DNA of 33,735 bases from Oscillibacter sp. GTDB lineage: Bacteria; Bacillota; Clostridia; Oscillospirales; Oscillospiraceae. The stretch covers positions 1-33,735 of the forward strand of contig JAFSOM010000227.1 of assembly GCA_017447005.1 (NCBI GenBank). The letters are read 5' to 3'. The notes under the pieces are model-generated. The model was not told where the DNA came from and searched no databases. It worked only from the letters and a program-made list of their open reading frames with translations. Positions 8,327-17,035 of the stretch are shown here, in pieces. Position 1 is the first letter of the stretch, and the number at the start of each line of letters is the position of its first letter. The position numbers and the translations under genes were made by a program.

Positions 8327-8953
8327 TGTAATTTGGTTTTTGGGATTATGTGCGTTCCATTCCTCCGGGGACAACGCCCGGTCGATTTTCTCGGCGGCCG
8401 CCGATTTCGGAGGGGTTATTTCGTGGATGAATCCGAGTTCCTTTGCCTTTTCCGGCCCGAAATAGGTTCCCGCGTTCATTTGCGCGTCGAGGACGTCGCG
8501 GTCGGTCCCGGTGCGTTCCACATAAAAGGCGAGCATTTTTTCGCGTTCGACCTTGAGGTCGTTTGCGATTCGTTCGAGGTCCTCGGCGTGGTATGCGCCC
8601 GCGAGGGTGTATTCCGGGATATAAGGGTCGTGAATGAGTAGCGACGCGTGAGGGGCGGCCCGGCGTACCGATGCGGCGCAAAGAATGATTGTTGCCATTG
8701 ACGCGCATTGTCCCTCGACCGTTGCGACGATTGTTTTTCCGGTTGCCCGGAGTTTATCGACAATCGCCCAACCCTCGGTAACGTCGCCGCCCGGACAATG
8801 AATCCGGAGGTCGATTGTATCGTCCTCGGCCGCGACCGATTGGATAAACTCGTCAACCGACGAAAAGGACACGCCGTCAATTCCGCAAAACCACAACAGG
8901 TCGAGGCGTTCCTCGTCCGAAATAATTGGGTTGTAAATCTTGAGAATTGCCAT
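7739..8953 (-). CDS. ClpP-like head maturation protease fused to scaffold
   Basis: Residues 1-170 form a ClpP-fold serine protease: IHCPGGDVTEGWAIVDKL (50-67), nucleophile Ser85 in GQCASMATII, and His108 in LLIHDPY. A GTYFGPEKAKELGFI segment closes the domain. Residues 205-404 are low-complexity, acidic and coiled-coil (DDNSGDDNDDNDGDDDE, then EQANARIAELEAELATAKAA) and look like an internal scaffold. The protein should sit in the procapsid and cleave scaffold and itself during maturation. An internal ATG at 8326, with AT-rich upstream bases, could give a free scaffold of 195 residues. Its own promoter and operator lie just upstream at 8985-9015. Protease assignment is firm; the scaffold role is inferred. 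Confidence 0.85.
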   Translation of the reverse strand: MAILKIYNPIISDEERLDLLWFCGIDGVSFSSVDEFIQSVAAEDDTIDLRIHCPGGDVTEGWAIVDKLRATGKTIVATVEGQCASMATIILCAASVRRAAPHASLLIHDPYIPEYTLAGAYHAEDLERIANDLKVEREKMLAFYVERTGTDRDVLDAQMNAGTYFGPEKAKELGFIHEITPPKSAAAEKIDRALSPEEWNAHNPKNQITMSKETKKSAIAQAFAALGKALGLGETKVVAYDLNTADGGTITIEKEEGEDPAVGDKASPDGEHKMPDGKTIVIEEGVITEIRDADDNSGDDNDDNDGDDDETAKALEQANARIAELEAELATAKAAAKTPEDLEILNLVTVAGGIKWLKSAKSNYKPAAGNKEPGKKGSDTTPVKKSLVAQRLEALEKKNKGEEE

Positions 8954-8984
8954 TGTTGAAAAGTGTTGTTAACTGTTAACGGTG

Positions 8985-8992
8985 CAAAAATA
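8985..8992 (-). promoter_or_regulatory. late promoter -7 box for protease-capsid genes
   Basis: The minus strand reads TATTTTTG, a perfect TAnnTTTG box, 32 nt upstream of the protease ATG. There is no TTTG 19-21 bp further upstream; a palindromic operator (8999-9015) occupies that place. This suggests a promoter that depends on a phage activator. Confidence 0.5.
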
Positions 8993-8998
8993 ACCAAA

Positions 8999-9015
8999 TG
9001 TGTACTCGGTACACA
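8999..9015. promoter_or_regulatory. palindromic operator TGTGTA-N5-TACACA, copy 1
   Basis: A 7-bp inverted repeat (TGTGTAC / GTACACA) with 3-nt spacer, equal to TGTGTA-N5-TACACA. It starts 6 nt upstream of the protease promoter -7 box. The same core occurs at 19669-19685 before the small terminase. It lies in the short gap downstream of the small HTH gene 9056-9295, whose product is one candidate binder. Confidence 0.6.
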
Positions 9016-9055
9016 CGCGCAAATGCAAAAATCGAGTGACAACAATTTGTCAGTA

Positions 9056-9295
9056 TTACCCGGGAATCCCCCTCCGGAAACGTTCGACTATACGCCAAAC
9101 GGAACGTTCCGAGAGTTCGTATTCTTGGCAAAGGTGAACGACAACGTATGTCGTTTTGAGGCCCTCCCGGGTCAATCGGACGAATTCCTCGTATAACTCG
9201 ATGTTCTTATAATCCTCGGCCGAGGCCCCCGCCGACGTCAATTTGTGGAGGACGTCGGCGTTTGCCTTGACGAGGTCGTAAACGGTCGTTTTCAT
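9056..9295 (-). CDS. small helix-turn-helix-like protein
   Basis: This is a 79-residue protein. The C-terminal half reads as a helix-turn-helix: TTYVVVHLCQEYELSERSVW followed by RIVERFRRG, that is helix, ELSERS turn and recognition helix. The N-terminal half is helical. It lies between tape measure and protease, just before the operator at 8999-9015, so it may regulate the second virion transcription unit. A DNA-binding role is inferred from the pattern alone; it could also be a small assembly protein. Confidence 0.5.
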   Translation of the reverse strand: MKTTVYDLVKANADVLHKLTSAGASAEDYKNIELYEEFVRLTREGLKTTYVVVHLCQEYELSERSVWRIVERFRRGIPG

Positions 9296-9307
9296 ACGCG
9301 GTCCGGG

Positions 9308-12202
9308 TTATACGTCCCCGAGGGACTCGACGACGTCCACGCGGGACGACACGCGCCGGATTTCCTCGACGGCGACAACCGGACGGATTCCGGACACGCC
9401 CCGGGCGACGGCCCGGGCGAGCATTTCCTCCCCGGCGATTTGGTTTCCTGTGTTTGCGGCCGCAATCGGAACCCCGCCTCCCAACTGATTGAGGGCCGAG
9501 TATAACGGCGCAAATAAGGATGTCGACAACGCATTGTTGACGGATTCGCCGTTCGACAACCGGGCCGGGACGGAATCGGATGTCCCGGAGCCGGGGCCGG
9601 ATACGTAACCGCCCGTCGAGTACGAACCCGCCGAGGGGATTTTCGCGCCCTTGACGGTCTTAATTGCGGAGGTAATATTCGCGAGGACGGTTGCAACGGT
9701 CGTCGCAATCGCGGCGAGGTTCGCCGGATACGGGACGGACATTGCTTGCGCGGTTCCTGCGGCGATTGCCTTTCCGGTATTGATTGCGATTTCGGCGAGT
9801 GCTAACATTTTGCCGAATTGCGCGAAACCCTCGTCCTCCTCGCCGATTTCCGACATAAGGTCGGACAACGCCCCGGTAACGGTCGCGATTGATTCCATTT
9901 TCGCGGTTTCGATTTCAACCTCGTAATCCGCGAGGGCCTTTTTCGCGTTGACGTATTCCTGTTGCGCGGCTAACATTCGGGCCTTGAACGCGGCGTCGGA
10001 TTCCCCCTCGAGTTGTTGGAGTGTTTCCATTTCCCGTTGTTTCATTTCCACCTCGAGGGCGAGGGTGTTTTCGCCTTGAATTGCAAGTTCCGCAATTCGG
10101 TTCTCGTACTCGAGTTTGAGGGCGTCGGTGGTCTTTTGAATCGCGAGGTTCGTATATTCGGCGTTGAGGTCGGCGGTTTCCTTTGCGTACTTTGCCCGGA
10201 TTAGTTTCTTTTGTTCCTCGGTCACGCCGACGGCGGTTAATTCGGCGTATTCCTGTGTTTGGAGTTGCTCCAACCGGATTTGGTATTCCTCCTCGGTCCC
10301 CTCCTTGACGGCCGCAAGACGGAGGGCGATTTCCTGTTGTACGGTCTTATAACGTCGGTCGGCGGCCTCCCGGTCGAGATTCTCGAGGTTCCGGGCGTGT
10401 TGTTCCTCGGCGAGTTCGATTTGACGCGTAATCGCGGCGCGGGCGGCCGGGGTCAATTTCTTTTCGGTTTCGAGGCGTTTCTTGAGGTCGGCGATTTGCC
10501 GGGAATACCGTTCGTTTTCCTCGGCGAGTTCCCGTTCCCCGGCGTCCCGGATGAGGGCAATTTCGGCGTCGGTCGCGGCGCGGACGGCGTCGAGTTCCGT
10601 TTTGAGGCGTTCCTCCCGGAACTTTCTTGCGGATGTCCCCGCCGTTTTGCGGGCGTCGGCGATTTGCTTGTCCCGGGCGGCCTCTAAATTCGTTTGGAGA
10701 ACGAACATTTCGTTCGCGGTGATAACCCCCTCGGCCCGGAGGAGTTTTAATTGTTTGACCTGTTCGGCGAAATTCGCGTTTGCCTTGATTGTTGCGTATT
10801 CAACCTCGCCGATTGCCTTTTTGAGGATGTCGTCCCGGTACGACGACACGACCTCCCGGAGGTGGTTTGCGGTGTCGTTCAACGCGGATTGGTAATTCTC
10901 CTCGGCGGTCTTTTTCCCCTCGAGGGCGTCCTTGTATTCGTCCTTGTCCTTTTTGTACAGTTTCGCGGCCTCCTCGAAATGTGCGTTTTGCCGGGACGAC
11001 AAATCCCGGAGGAGGATTAACCGTTGATTCGTGATTTCCTCGTCGGACTTGCCGATTGCCTTTAATTTGGTGAGGTGTTCGTCGTACTTTTTCGCGAGTT
11101 TGTCGAGTTCCTCGCCCTCCTTTTTGAAATTCTCCCGGGCCTTTTCCTGTGACTTGCCGAACAGGTTAAACGCCTTGACGAGGCCGTAAACGGCGGACAC
11201 GGCCGCGATAATGAGGGACACAATTAAAACAATCGGGTTCGCCTTTAACGCGGCGTTGAACAACCGGGTTGCAATCGTCGCGGCACTGGTCGCCCCGGCC
11301 TCGCCCGTGAGGGCGGCGGCGTTCATTGCGTTTGCCTTTGCCTGTAATTTCGTCCGGGCCGTGTTGACGGCTTGCATAACGATTGATTGCGATTGCAACA
11401 TATTTTGGACCTTTTGCAAGGCCGTGAGGGTTCCGAGGGTCAACGTTATAACCTTGAATGTGTCGTTTAGGTCCTTATTTTCGATTCCCATTTGTCCGGC
11501 AATAACCGAGTATTGAGCCCACAAACCGAGGAGGTTTTGTGTCGAGAGGACCAACCCGTCCAATCCGGCGGTATCGGACGACGCCGCGCCGATTTGGGCG
11601 TTAACGTCGGCGATTGCGTCTTTCATTTGGGCGGCCTTTGCGGACAACTCTTGAAATTCGGCGGTGTTTTCCTGTCCGGCGAATTTCATTGCGGTTAATT
11701 TCTCGACGAGTTCGCGTAACTGTTGTTTCAACGGTTCGACCGCGCCGGGGTAATTACCCACATTCCGGTAAAACCTTTCGGTTTCCTCCTCGGCCGCCTT
11801 GAGTTCGTTTGTGATTGCGACAATCTCGGCGCGTTTCTTCTCCCCGGCCTCCCCGTTACGTTCCGCCCGGGATAACGCGTCGTATTCCTTTGTTGCGTTT
11901 GACAGTTGCGCCCGGAGGGACCGGAGGGACCCCTCTTGTTCGTTTTCCTGTTTGATGTTATTTTGTATTTCTTTCGACAACTCCCGGATTCCGCGCTTGT
12001 ATTCCTTTTCGGTTTCCTTTAACGCAATGAGTGTCCGGTTGCGTTGTTCGAGGGTGATTTCGCCCTTTTCGTACTGTTCTTGCGCGTCCCGTTCCGCCTC
12101 TTTGACGTCCTCGAGGGCGCGGGTGTATTCCTCGATTCCCCGGACGGCGTCCGAGTAACTCGTTTCGATGTGGACGACCTTTGTTATTGTATCCTGTGGC
12201 AT
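9308..12202 (-). CDS. tail tape measure protein
   Basis: This 964-residue protein is the longest in the window. Residues 1-210 and 350-800 are coiled coil rich in Glu, Lys, Ala and Arg. A strong hydrophobic stretch at 321-345 (ANPIVLIVSLIIAAVSAVYG) is typical of tape measures that insert into the host membrane during DNA injection. The C-terminus has GGYVSGPGSGTSDSVPARL then SNGESVNNALS, a pattern often seen at tape measure ends. Tail length should be set by its helical length. It follows the two large tail genes and precedes the head genes. No lytic domain (lysozyme or peptidase) is seen. Confidence 0.9.
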   Translation of the reverse strand: MPQDTITKVVHIETSYSDAVRGIEEYTRALEDVKEAERDAQEQYEKGEITLEQRNRTLIALKETEKEYKRGIRELSKEIQNNIKQENEQEGSLRSLRAQLSNATKEYDALSRAERNGEAGEKKRAEIVAITNELKAAEEETERFYRNVGNYPGAVEPLKQQLRELVEKLTAMKFAGQENTAEFQELSAKAAQMKDAIADVNAQIGAASSDTAGLDGLVLSTQNLLGLWAQYSVIAGQMGIENKDLNDTFKVITLTLGTLTALQKVQNMLQSQSIVMQAVNTARTKLQAKANAMNAAALTGEAGATSAATIATRLFNAALKANPIVLIVSLIIAAVSAVYGLVKAFNLFGKSQEKARENFKKEGEELDKLAKKYDEHLTKLKAIGKSDEEITNQRLILLRDLSSRQNAHFEEAAKLYKKDKDEYKDALEGKKTAEENYQSALNDTANHLREVVSSYRDDILKKAIGEVEYATIKANANFAEQVKQLKLLRAEGVITANEMFVLQTNLEAARDKQIADARKTAGTSARKFREERLKTELDAVRAATDAEIALIRDAGERELAEENERYSRQIADLKKRLETEKKLTPAARAAITRQIELAEEQHARNLENLDREAADRRYKTVQQEIALRLAAVKEGTEEEYQIRLEQLQTQEYAELTAVGVTEEQKKLIRAKYAKETADLNAEYTNLAIQKTTDALKLEYENRIAELAIQGENTLALEVEMKQREMETLQQLEGESDAAFKARMLAAQQEYVNAKKALADYEVEIETAKMESIATVTGALSDLMSEIGEEDEGFAQFGKMLALAEIAINTGKAIAAGTAQAMSVPYPANLAAIATTVATVLANITSAIKTVKGAKIPSAGSYSTGGYVSGPGSGTSDSVPARLSNGESVNNALSTSLFAPLYSALNQLGGGVPIAAANTGNQIAGEEMLARAVARGVSGIRPVVAVEEIRRVSSRVDVVESLGDV

Positions 12203-12216
12203 AATGTAGAATGTTT

Positions 12217-14859
12217 TTAATATTCGATGAGTGTAAAACCGAAATCGTCAACGATTCGCGCAATTCCCGGTTGTGCATAATACGCCTCGCGGGACCCGGC
12301 GGGAACATACACGCGTTTTGTCGTCGACATATCCGACCCGGCGGAATGGAACGCGGAATAAACAATCGTCGGGGGTGTCGAACCGTAAAACCGGATTGTT
12401 GTTAACTTGTAACAATGTCCGAACGCGACGTCGTCGATGAATTCGACCGACTCGGGGAAATTCACAATCCGGATGTTGTAACAATACTCGAAAGATTGCC
12501 ACGCAAATTCGCGGATTCCCTCCGGGAAAAAGAATTGATATATTTTCGACGCGTAATAAAACGCCTTGCGTTTGATAACCCGGACGTTTTCCGGGAAATG
12601 CAGATACCAAATGTTGTCGAGGGAATACACGCCCTCCGAAACCTCGGTATTTACAACCGGGACCTCGTCCGAAATGAACGTACACGCGGACAAATCCAAT
12701 CGACGGGCGACCCCGGAGGACGCCGCCGCAACCGCAATATTTGATATATCCTCGGCGGTGAGGTTGCGCCCGGGCGTCGTCTTGACGACGAGGCGTCCCT
12801 CCCACCTCGTCGGACAAACCGACGTCCACGTTTCGCCGGAGTTTTGCGAGAACAGTAACGCCAAAACCTCCGGGGCCGTTTCGGGTAACTGTAACAATTC
12901 GACGGTGCAAATATCCGATTCGGTTTGGACGGATACAATCCCGTAATAACGGCCGTATTGCTTGAGGTATACGGGTTTCGTATAGTCGAGGCCGAGGATG
13001 TCGTATTCGGTCAACCGGAATTTTTCCTTAATAACGACCGCCGAATTGAGAATCGCGCCGAGTTGCTGATAATACCGCGCAATCATATTCGCAAAGGAAA
13101 TCGGGATAAAACGGGCGTACGCCTCGTTTCCGTTCGCACCCCCGCCGCGCATACATACGAGGCGCGGGGTCAACGCGACGTCTTGCGGGTTTCCGTCGTC
13201 GTTCAATTCATAATGAGGGATTCGGGCGAGGGTCGTAGCGACGCCGCCGAACGTCGTTGCCTTTTCGTCGGTCGCGGCGAACGGAATTGAAATCGCGTCC
13301 TTTTCGGGTTCGAGGGCCTCGTTATTAACCTCGAGGGCGGCCGTTCCGGACGTTTCGACCGTGTCATCGTCTTTATACTTAAACCAATTCCGACGGGCAA
13401 ATTCGCCGTATGAGTATTTGATTTCGCGGGGGTCGCCGTCGGCGCGGTCCCGGATGAGTTTTCCGGACCAATCCGCCGCGTTCGCTTTGTTGCCGACGAG
13501 GAGGTCGATTGACGCGAATTTGATTGTATCCTCGGACCCGGACGGGACGACGAACAGGCCGAACAACCCGCAAATCGCCTTGACAAAATCGAGTTGTGTT
13601 ATGTCCGGGAAATTCCCCTTTGCCTTGAAATATTCGCCGAGGGCGATATTGGATTCAGCCGCCGGGGGCGAGAACGACAACGACGCGCCCGTTATACCGT
13701 TGAATCGGTATCCGTCGCTCATATAGAACCCGACAAATATTTCGTCGTCCTCGATTACGTCGAATTCCGGGGTAAACGCGAATTGTTGCGAGAAATAGTA
13801 ACGACCGCCGGATTTACCCAACGATTCGGATTTAGTCGGGCGTGTATCCCACACCAAATCGAACCCTCCGGACGATGTCGAACGGATAACCATTTTCGTA
13901 TTGGGGACGTACCCGGAGTTTTTACACGACGTATTAACAATGAATATTAACGACATTCTCGCCCGGCCGGGATACTTGTTTTTAATAACCGTACATTGCG
14001 CCGTTTCGCCCCAAATATTGAATTTCATTCGTTTATCCTCGGTTTCATAATATGTCGATGTCGGGAGGGTAAACGTTACGCCGATATTGTAATAACACCA
14101 ACCTTGCGACGTGTGCGATTCAATCGCGGACGCGTTACGCGCCTCCGAGGAGGATGTTTTCCGGGTCGTAAGGGGGACGGCAACCGAACGGAACAACCCT
14201 CGGTTACTGTAACCCGGTCGAGTCATATACCCGGAGGGGAAATTGAACGTTATTCCGGAGTCCTGTTGTATTTGTTGGAGAATCATTCGCACCGACACGA
14301 ATTTATGTAACCAAATTTGGGACTTGATATTCGCCGGGATTGTATCGGTCGAACCGAGGCCGCAATCATAATCCGCGTTAATGAAATACGAGTCGTCGAT
14401 ATATACGTCCGGGTCGCCCTCGTCGGCGTCGACGCAATACGTTTTCGACATTGTGTTACTCCAAACTTGAGTGAGGGAATCGAACGACAAATCATTCAGT
14501 TTCGCGCCGGATTCCGTCCATTTTTGAAGACGCGTCATTTCGCCCCAATACAACGCGATTTCAAAGGACTCCGACGCGGATAACATAACCGCGTACGCCC
14601 CGGAAATGATTTTCACGCCGTTTCGGGAGTATTCCGCCGTGTGTCGCTGATACGGGAACGTTGAATTCCTCGCGGGCGACGTCGCGTGGTCGAAAACGGA
14701 ACGGTTGCGTAACGTCTTGGGGAGGTTGATTGTTTGCGAGTTAGACGCGGTAATCTTGGAAATATCGTTTAGGAGGTTGGATTTGAAATTCAACGTTATT
14801 CGGGTGTCCGGCGACATATCGACCCGGACCCCGTCGATGAGTAATTCCTCGGTTTTCAT
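12217..14859 (-). CDS. large tail protein with C-terminal BspA-type leucine-rich repeats
   Basis: This is an 880-residue protein. Residues 1-600 start MKTEELLIDGVRVDMSPDTR and contain beta-rich segments (for example KITASNSQTINLPKTL) that fit a tail tip or hub protein. The last 180 residues (roughly 12217-12760) are BspA-like repeats with units such as IWYLHFPENVRVIKRKAFYY, IYQFFFPEGIREFAWQSFEY and IRIVNFPESVEFIDDVAFGH. They are capped by YVPAGSREAYYAQ, the usual end of such domains. BspA repeats in Bacteroidota surface adhesins bind proteins or carbohydrates, so a host-surface binding role is likely. The repeat domain may have been acquired from the host; no frameshift separates it from the tail part. 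Confidence 0.7.
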   Translation of the reverse strand: MKTEELLIDGVRVDMSPDTRITLNFKSNLLNDISKITASNSQTINLPKTLRNRSVFDHATSPARNSTFPYQRHTAEYSRNGVKIISGAYAVMLSASESFEIALYWGEMTRLQKWTESGAKLNDLSFDSLTQVWSNTMSKTYCVDADEGDPDVYIDDSYFINADYDCGLGSTDTIPANIKSQIWLHKFVSVRMILQQIQQDSGITFNFPSGYMTRPGYSNRGLFRSVAVPLTTRKTSSSEARNASAIESHTSQGWCYYNIGVTFTLPTSTYYETEDKRMKFNIWGETAQCTVIKNKYPGRARMSLIFIVNTSCKNSGYVPNTKMVIRSTSSGGFDLVWDTRPTKSESLGKSGGRYYFSQQFAFTPEFDVIEDDEIFVGFYMSDGYRFNGITGASLSFSPPAAESNIALGEYFKAKGNFPDITQLDFVKAICGLFGLFVVPSGSEDTIKFASIDLLVGNKANAADWSGKLIRDRADGDPREIKYSYGEFARRNWFKYKDDDTVETSGTAALEVNNEALEPEKDAISIPFAATDEKATTFGGVATTLARIPHYELNDDGNPQDVALTPRLVCMRGGGANGNEAYARFIPISFANMIARYYQQLGAILNSAVVIKEKFRLTEYDILGLDYTKPVYLKQYGRYYGIVSVQTESDICTVELLQLPETAPEVLALLFSQNSGETWTSVCPTRWEGRLVVKTTPGRNLTAEDISNIAVAAASSGVARRLDLSACTFISDEVPVVNTEVSEGVYSLDNIWYLHFPENVRVIKRKAFYYASKIYQFFFPEGIREFAWQSFEYCYNIRIVNFPESVEFIDDVAFGHCYKLTTIRFYGSTPPTIVYSAFHSAGSDMSTTKRVYVPAGSREAYYAQPGIARIVDDFGFTLIEY

Positions 14860-14860
14860 A

Positions 14861-16009
14861 TTACAACGATTGTGTCAATTGTGAGGGTTCAACGATTGCG
14901 ACGCGGAATTCCTGTAACGATTTCGTCGATTTGGCGACAGTCGCCGGGTTTACGTTTACCCTGTGCCATTGCGGGACGTCGTCCTCGTTGTATCCGTCGA
15001 ACATATCCACGTACGGGGACGAAACAAGGGTTAATAGGAAATCAAACGTTTCACGGTCAACTGATTTCGCGCCGAGGGTCCGGGATTTCGCCCGGGAGAA
15101 CGATTGCCGGACGTCGGTTCCGTCGTTCGCGCCGTCGTTATACAACAGGGGGTTTCGGATGTCGGCGTCGATAAACGAGGAGCCGGACACGGCGTCGGAG
15201 GTGCCGAGGTCCTTAAACAACCAATAACAAAACCGCCCTTGATTGTCAATCCAACGCAAATAAACGCGTTTCTCGGCGTCTTTCGGCGTCCGGTCAATGT
15301 CGAGGTCATACGCAACGATTCCGGCCGATTCAACGTCGTTTTTCGACACATACCCGAACGGTTGGACGAGTCGGAGGCGACGTTCGACGCCAAAAGGGTC
15401 GACGAGGTCGGCGACATTGAGGAGGACGCGGGAAAATCCGGAGGCGGTGTCCGGGGTGTCGGTTTCATTGTTGGGGAACGATACGCCGGGACGATTGACG
15501 CCGTCGGCGATAACGTCGAGAGTGTCGCCGCCTTTCATATACCAATCGAGGGTAAACGGATAATTGACGAACCAACGGCGGCGGATGTTCCCTCCGGTCG
15601 ATTCCCCGCGTTCGATGTTCCCGAACACGGCGTCGATGTCAAACTCGGCGACGACAACCGTTTCGTTGTTGTCGTTCGTGTACGATACGGTGCCGGAAAT
15701 CTTGCGGAAATTCGGATTGTCGGTCCACATTCCGCCGTTGTAATTGACCGTATCGAGAACAACGCCCTCAAACGCGGTTTGCAAGAATCGCCGAATATCG
15801 AACACAACGTCGAGGTTGAACAGGGCGCGAAACTCGGTATAAACGCGGCCGTCCGGGTCCGCGAGTTGGATTGTGATTGTTTCGGGGATGTATTCCGTTT
15901 CGTCGTCCTGTTCCCACCATACGCGGACGATTGCGGGAACGTTGGAAAAATGAACGGTGTTCGGGAATCGGCAACGCCTCCAACCCGAAAGGGCGTTAAT
16001 TTGTCGCAT
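14861..16009 (-). CDS. tail-associated protein of unknown role
   Basis: This is a 382-residue protein whose stop lies 1 nt before the start of the BspA-repeat tail gene, so the two are likely coupled. It starts MRQINALSGWRRCRFPNTVH and is beta-rich throughout. It has VWWEQDDETEYIPETITIQL near the N-terminus and a helical end (SVDRETFDFLLTLVSSPYVD). Position between neck-type genes and the tail hub-like gene suggests a distal tail or baseplate component. I do not recognise a named family from the sequence. Confidence 0.5.
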   Translation of the reverse strand: MRQINALSGWRRCRFPNTVHFSNVPAIVRVWWEQDDETEYIPETITIQLADPDGRVYTEFRALFNLDVVFDIRRFLQTAFEGVVLDTVNYNGGMWTDNPNFRKISGTVSYTNDNNETVVVAEFDIDAVFGNIERGESTGGNIRRRWFVNYPFTLDWYMKGGDTLDVIADGVNRPGVSFPNNETDTPDTASGFSRVLLNVADLVDPFGVERRLRLVQPFGYVSKNDVESAGIVAYDLDIDRTPKDAEKRVYLRWIDNQGRFCYWLFKDLGTSDAVSGSSFIDADIRNPLLYNDGANDGTDVRQSFSRAKSRTLGAKSVDRETFDFLLTLVSSPYVDMFDGYNEDDVPQWHRVNVNPATVAKSTKSLQEFRVAIVEPSQLTQSL

Positions 16010-16022
16010 AATCTATTGTGTT

Positions 16023-16538
16023 TTAATTGTTAATTGTTCGGAGTATTGATTCGGTCAATTGGACGTCGAACAGTCCCGCGAGGCGGCGGGAAATGTTCTC
16101 AACGGCCGTCGGGATTTCGTTTGAGAATATGTCGTCGCGGCCGCCGCCCCGGAACAGGGCGGAACCGGACGTCATAATCTTTGTTGCAACCCCCCACGGG
16201 GAGTCGAGGGCGACGCCCTTAACCGAGGCCCAATCGCGGACGATGTCGATAAACCATTTCGGCGCGGACGGATACTCGGTCCCGTCCTTGCGTAACCGGG
16301 TATGAATAACCGACCACGGCCGGGAACCTGTTTCGAGTCCGGCGAAATACGCCCTCCCGTCGAGTTCTCCGGAGGCCCCGTCGGGGTTTTCCTCGACGAG
16401 GACCCGCAACGATTCCGCCGTCGCCCCGGTCGCGCGTTGTCCGGCGGCGAGGTGGTTTGCGATAATCCGTTCCTTGAGGCGTTCGAGTTCGTCGGCGAGG
16501 ATTGCCGGGGCGTCGGCGCGTATTGTGTTGACGTCCAT
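16023..16538 (-). CDS. HK97 gp10-like neck/tail-completion protein
   Basis: This is a 171-residue protein starting MDVNTIRADAPAILADELER, a helix followed by ATGATAESLRVLVEENPDGA and AYFAGLETGSRPW. A helix, an ATGxTAxSL segment, then a GLExGxRPW segment is typical of gp10-type tail-completion or virion-morphogenesis proteins at the head-tail junction. The C-terminal half is less conserved. Neighbours on both sides are small tail or neck candidates. Confidence 0.55.
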   Translation of the reverse strand: MDVNTIRADAPAILADELERLKERIIANHLAAGQRATGATAESLRVLVEENPDGASGELDGRAYFAGLETGSRPWSVIHTRLRKDGTEYPSAPKWFIDIVRDWASVKGVALDSPWGVATKIMTSGSALFRGGGRDDIFSNEIPTAVENISRRLAGLFDVQLTESILRTINN

Positions 16539-16549
16539 TGTTGCCGGGG

Positions 16550-17029
16550 TTAATAGTCAATACAGGTTCCCGGGGTTTCGACGACCTCGGGGGTTATCGT
16601 GAAAATACAAAGGTTCGCGTCCAATCGGTCGAACGATATTTGATAAGGGACGCGGCCCTCGATTTGCTCGAAATACCCGGAACGGTTCATTCTTTCGACG
16701 AAATCGGCCGCAATCCCTTTCAGTCGTTCCGCGATTGTTTGTGCCTGTTCTCCGGTAAAATCGAGGGGCATTTCGTCGGCGAACGCGAGGAGGGTTTGCG
16801 GGGAATCCTTGAGGTATCCCGTCGGGGTGAAATTCAGTCCTCCGGAAATCGGTTGAACGTACAACAACGCCGGGAGGGTTTCCCCGTCGTCGGTCTTGAC
16901 GGTCCCGTCCTGTTGGCGGTGGAATTTGTCAAACCGGAGGTTCGCCCGGGGCCACGTTTCACACATATACGTTAAACCCGCCTCCCGTGCGATTTGCGCG
17001 ATTCTTTGTTCAATTGTGGAGTGTTCCAT
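16550..17029 (-). CDS. small neck/tail-terminator-like protein
   Basis: This is a 159-residue protein starting MEHSTIEQRIAQIAREAGLT. A helix, a beta-rich middle (LPALLYVQPISGGLNFTPTG) and a further helix (EQAQTIAERLKGIAADFVER) precede beta strands at the end (ANLCIFTITPEVVETPG). This helix-and-strand order and its place beside the gp10-like gene are compatible with a tail terminator or minor tail protein. The role is inferred from context only. Confidence 0.4.
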   Translation of the reverse strand: MEHSTIEQRIAQIAREAGLTYMCETWPRANLRFDKFHRQQDGTVKTDDGETLPALLYVQPISGGLNFTPTGYLKDSPQTLLAFADEMPLDFTGEQAQTIAERLKGIAADFVERMNRSGYFEQIEGRVPYQISFDRLDANLCIFTITPEVVETPGTCIDY

Positions 17030-17035
17030 TGTCTT

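Noticed and set aside
14393..14404. YIDD in the BspA-repeat tail protein as a reverse transcriptase signature
   Set aside because: The surrounding residues lack other reverse transcriptase motifs and the protein is clearly a tail component.
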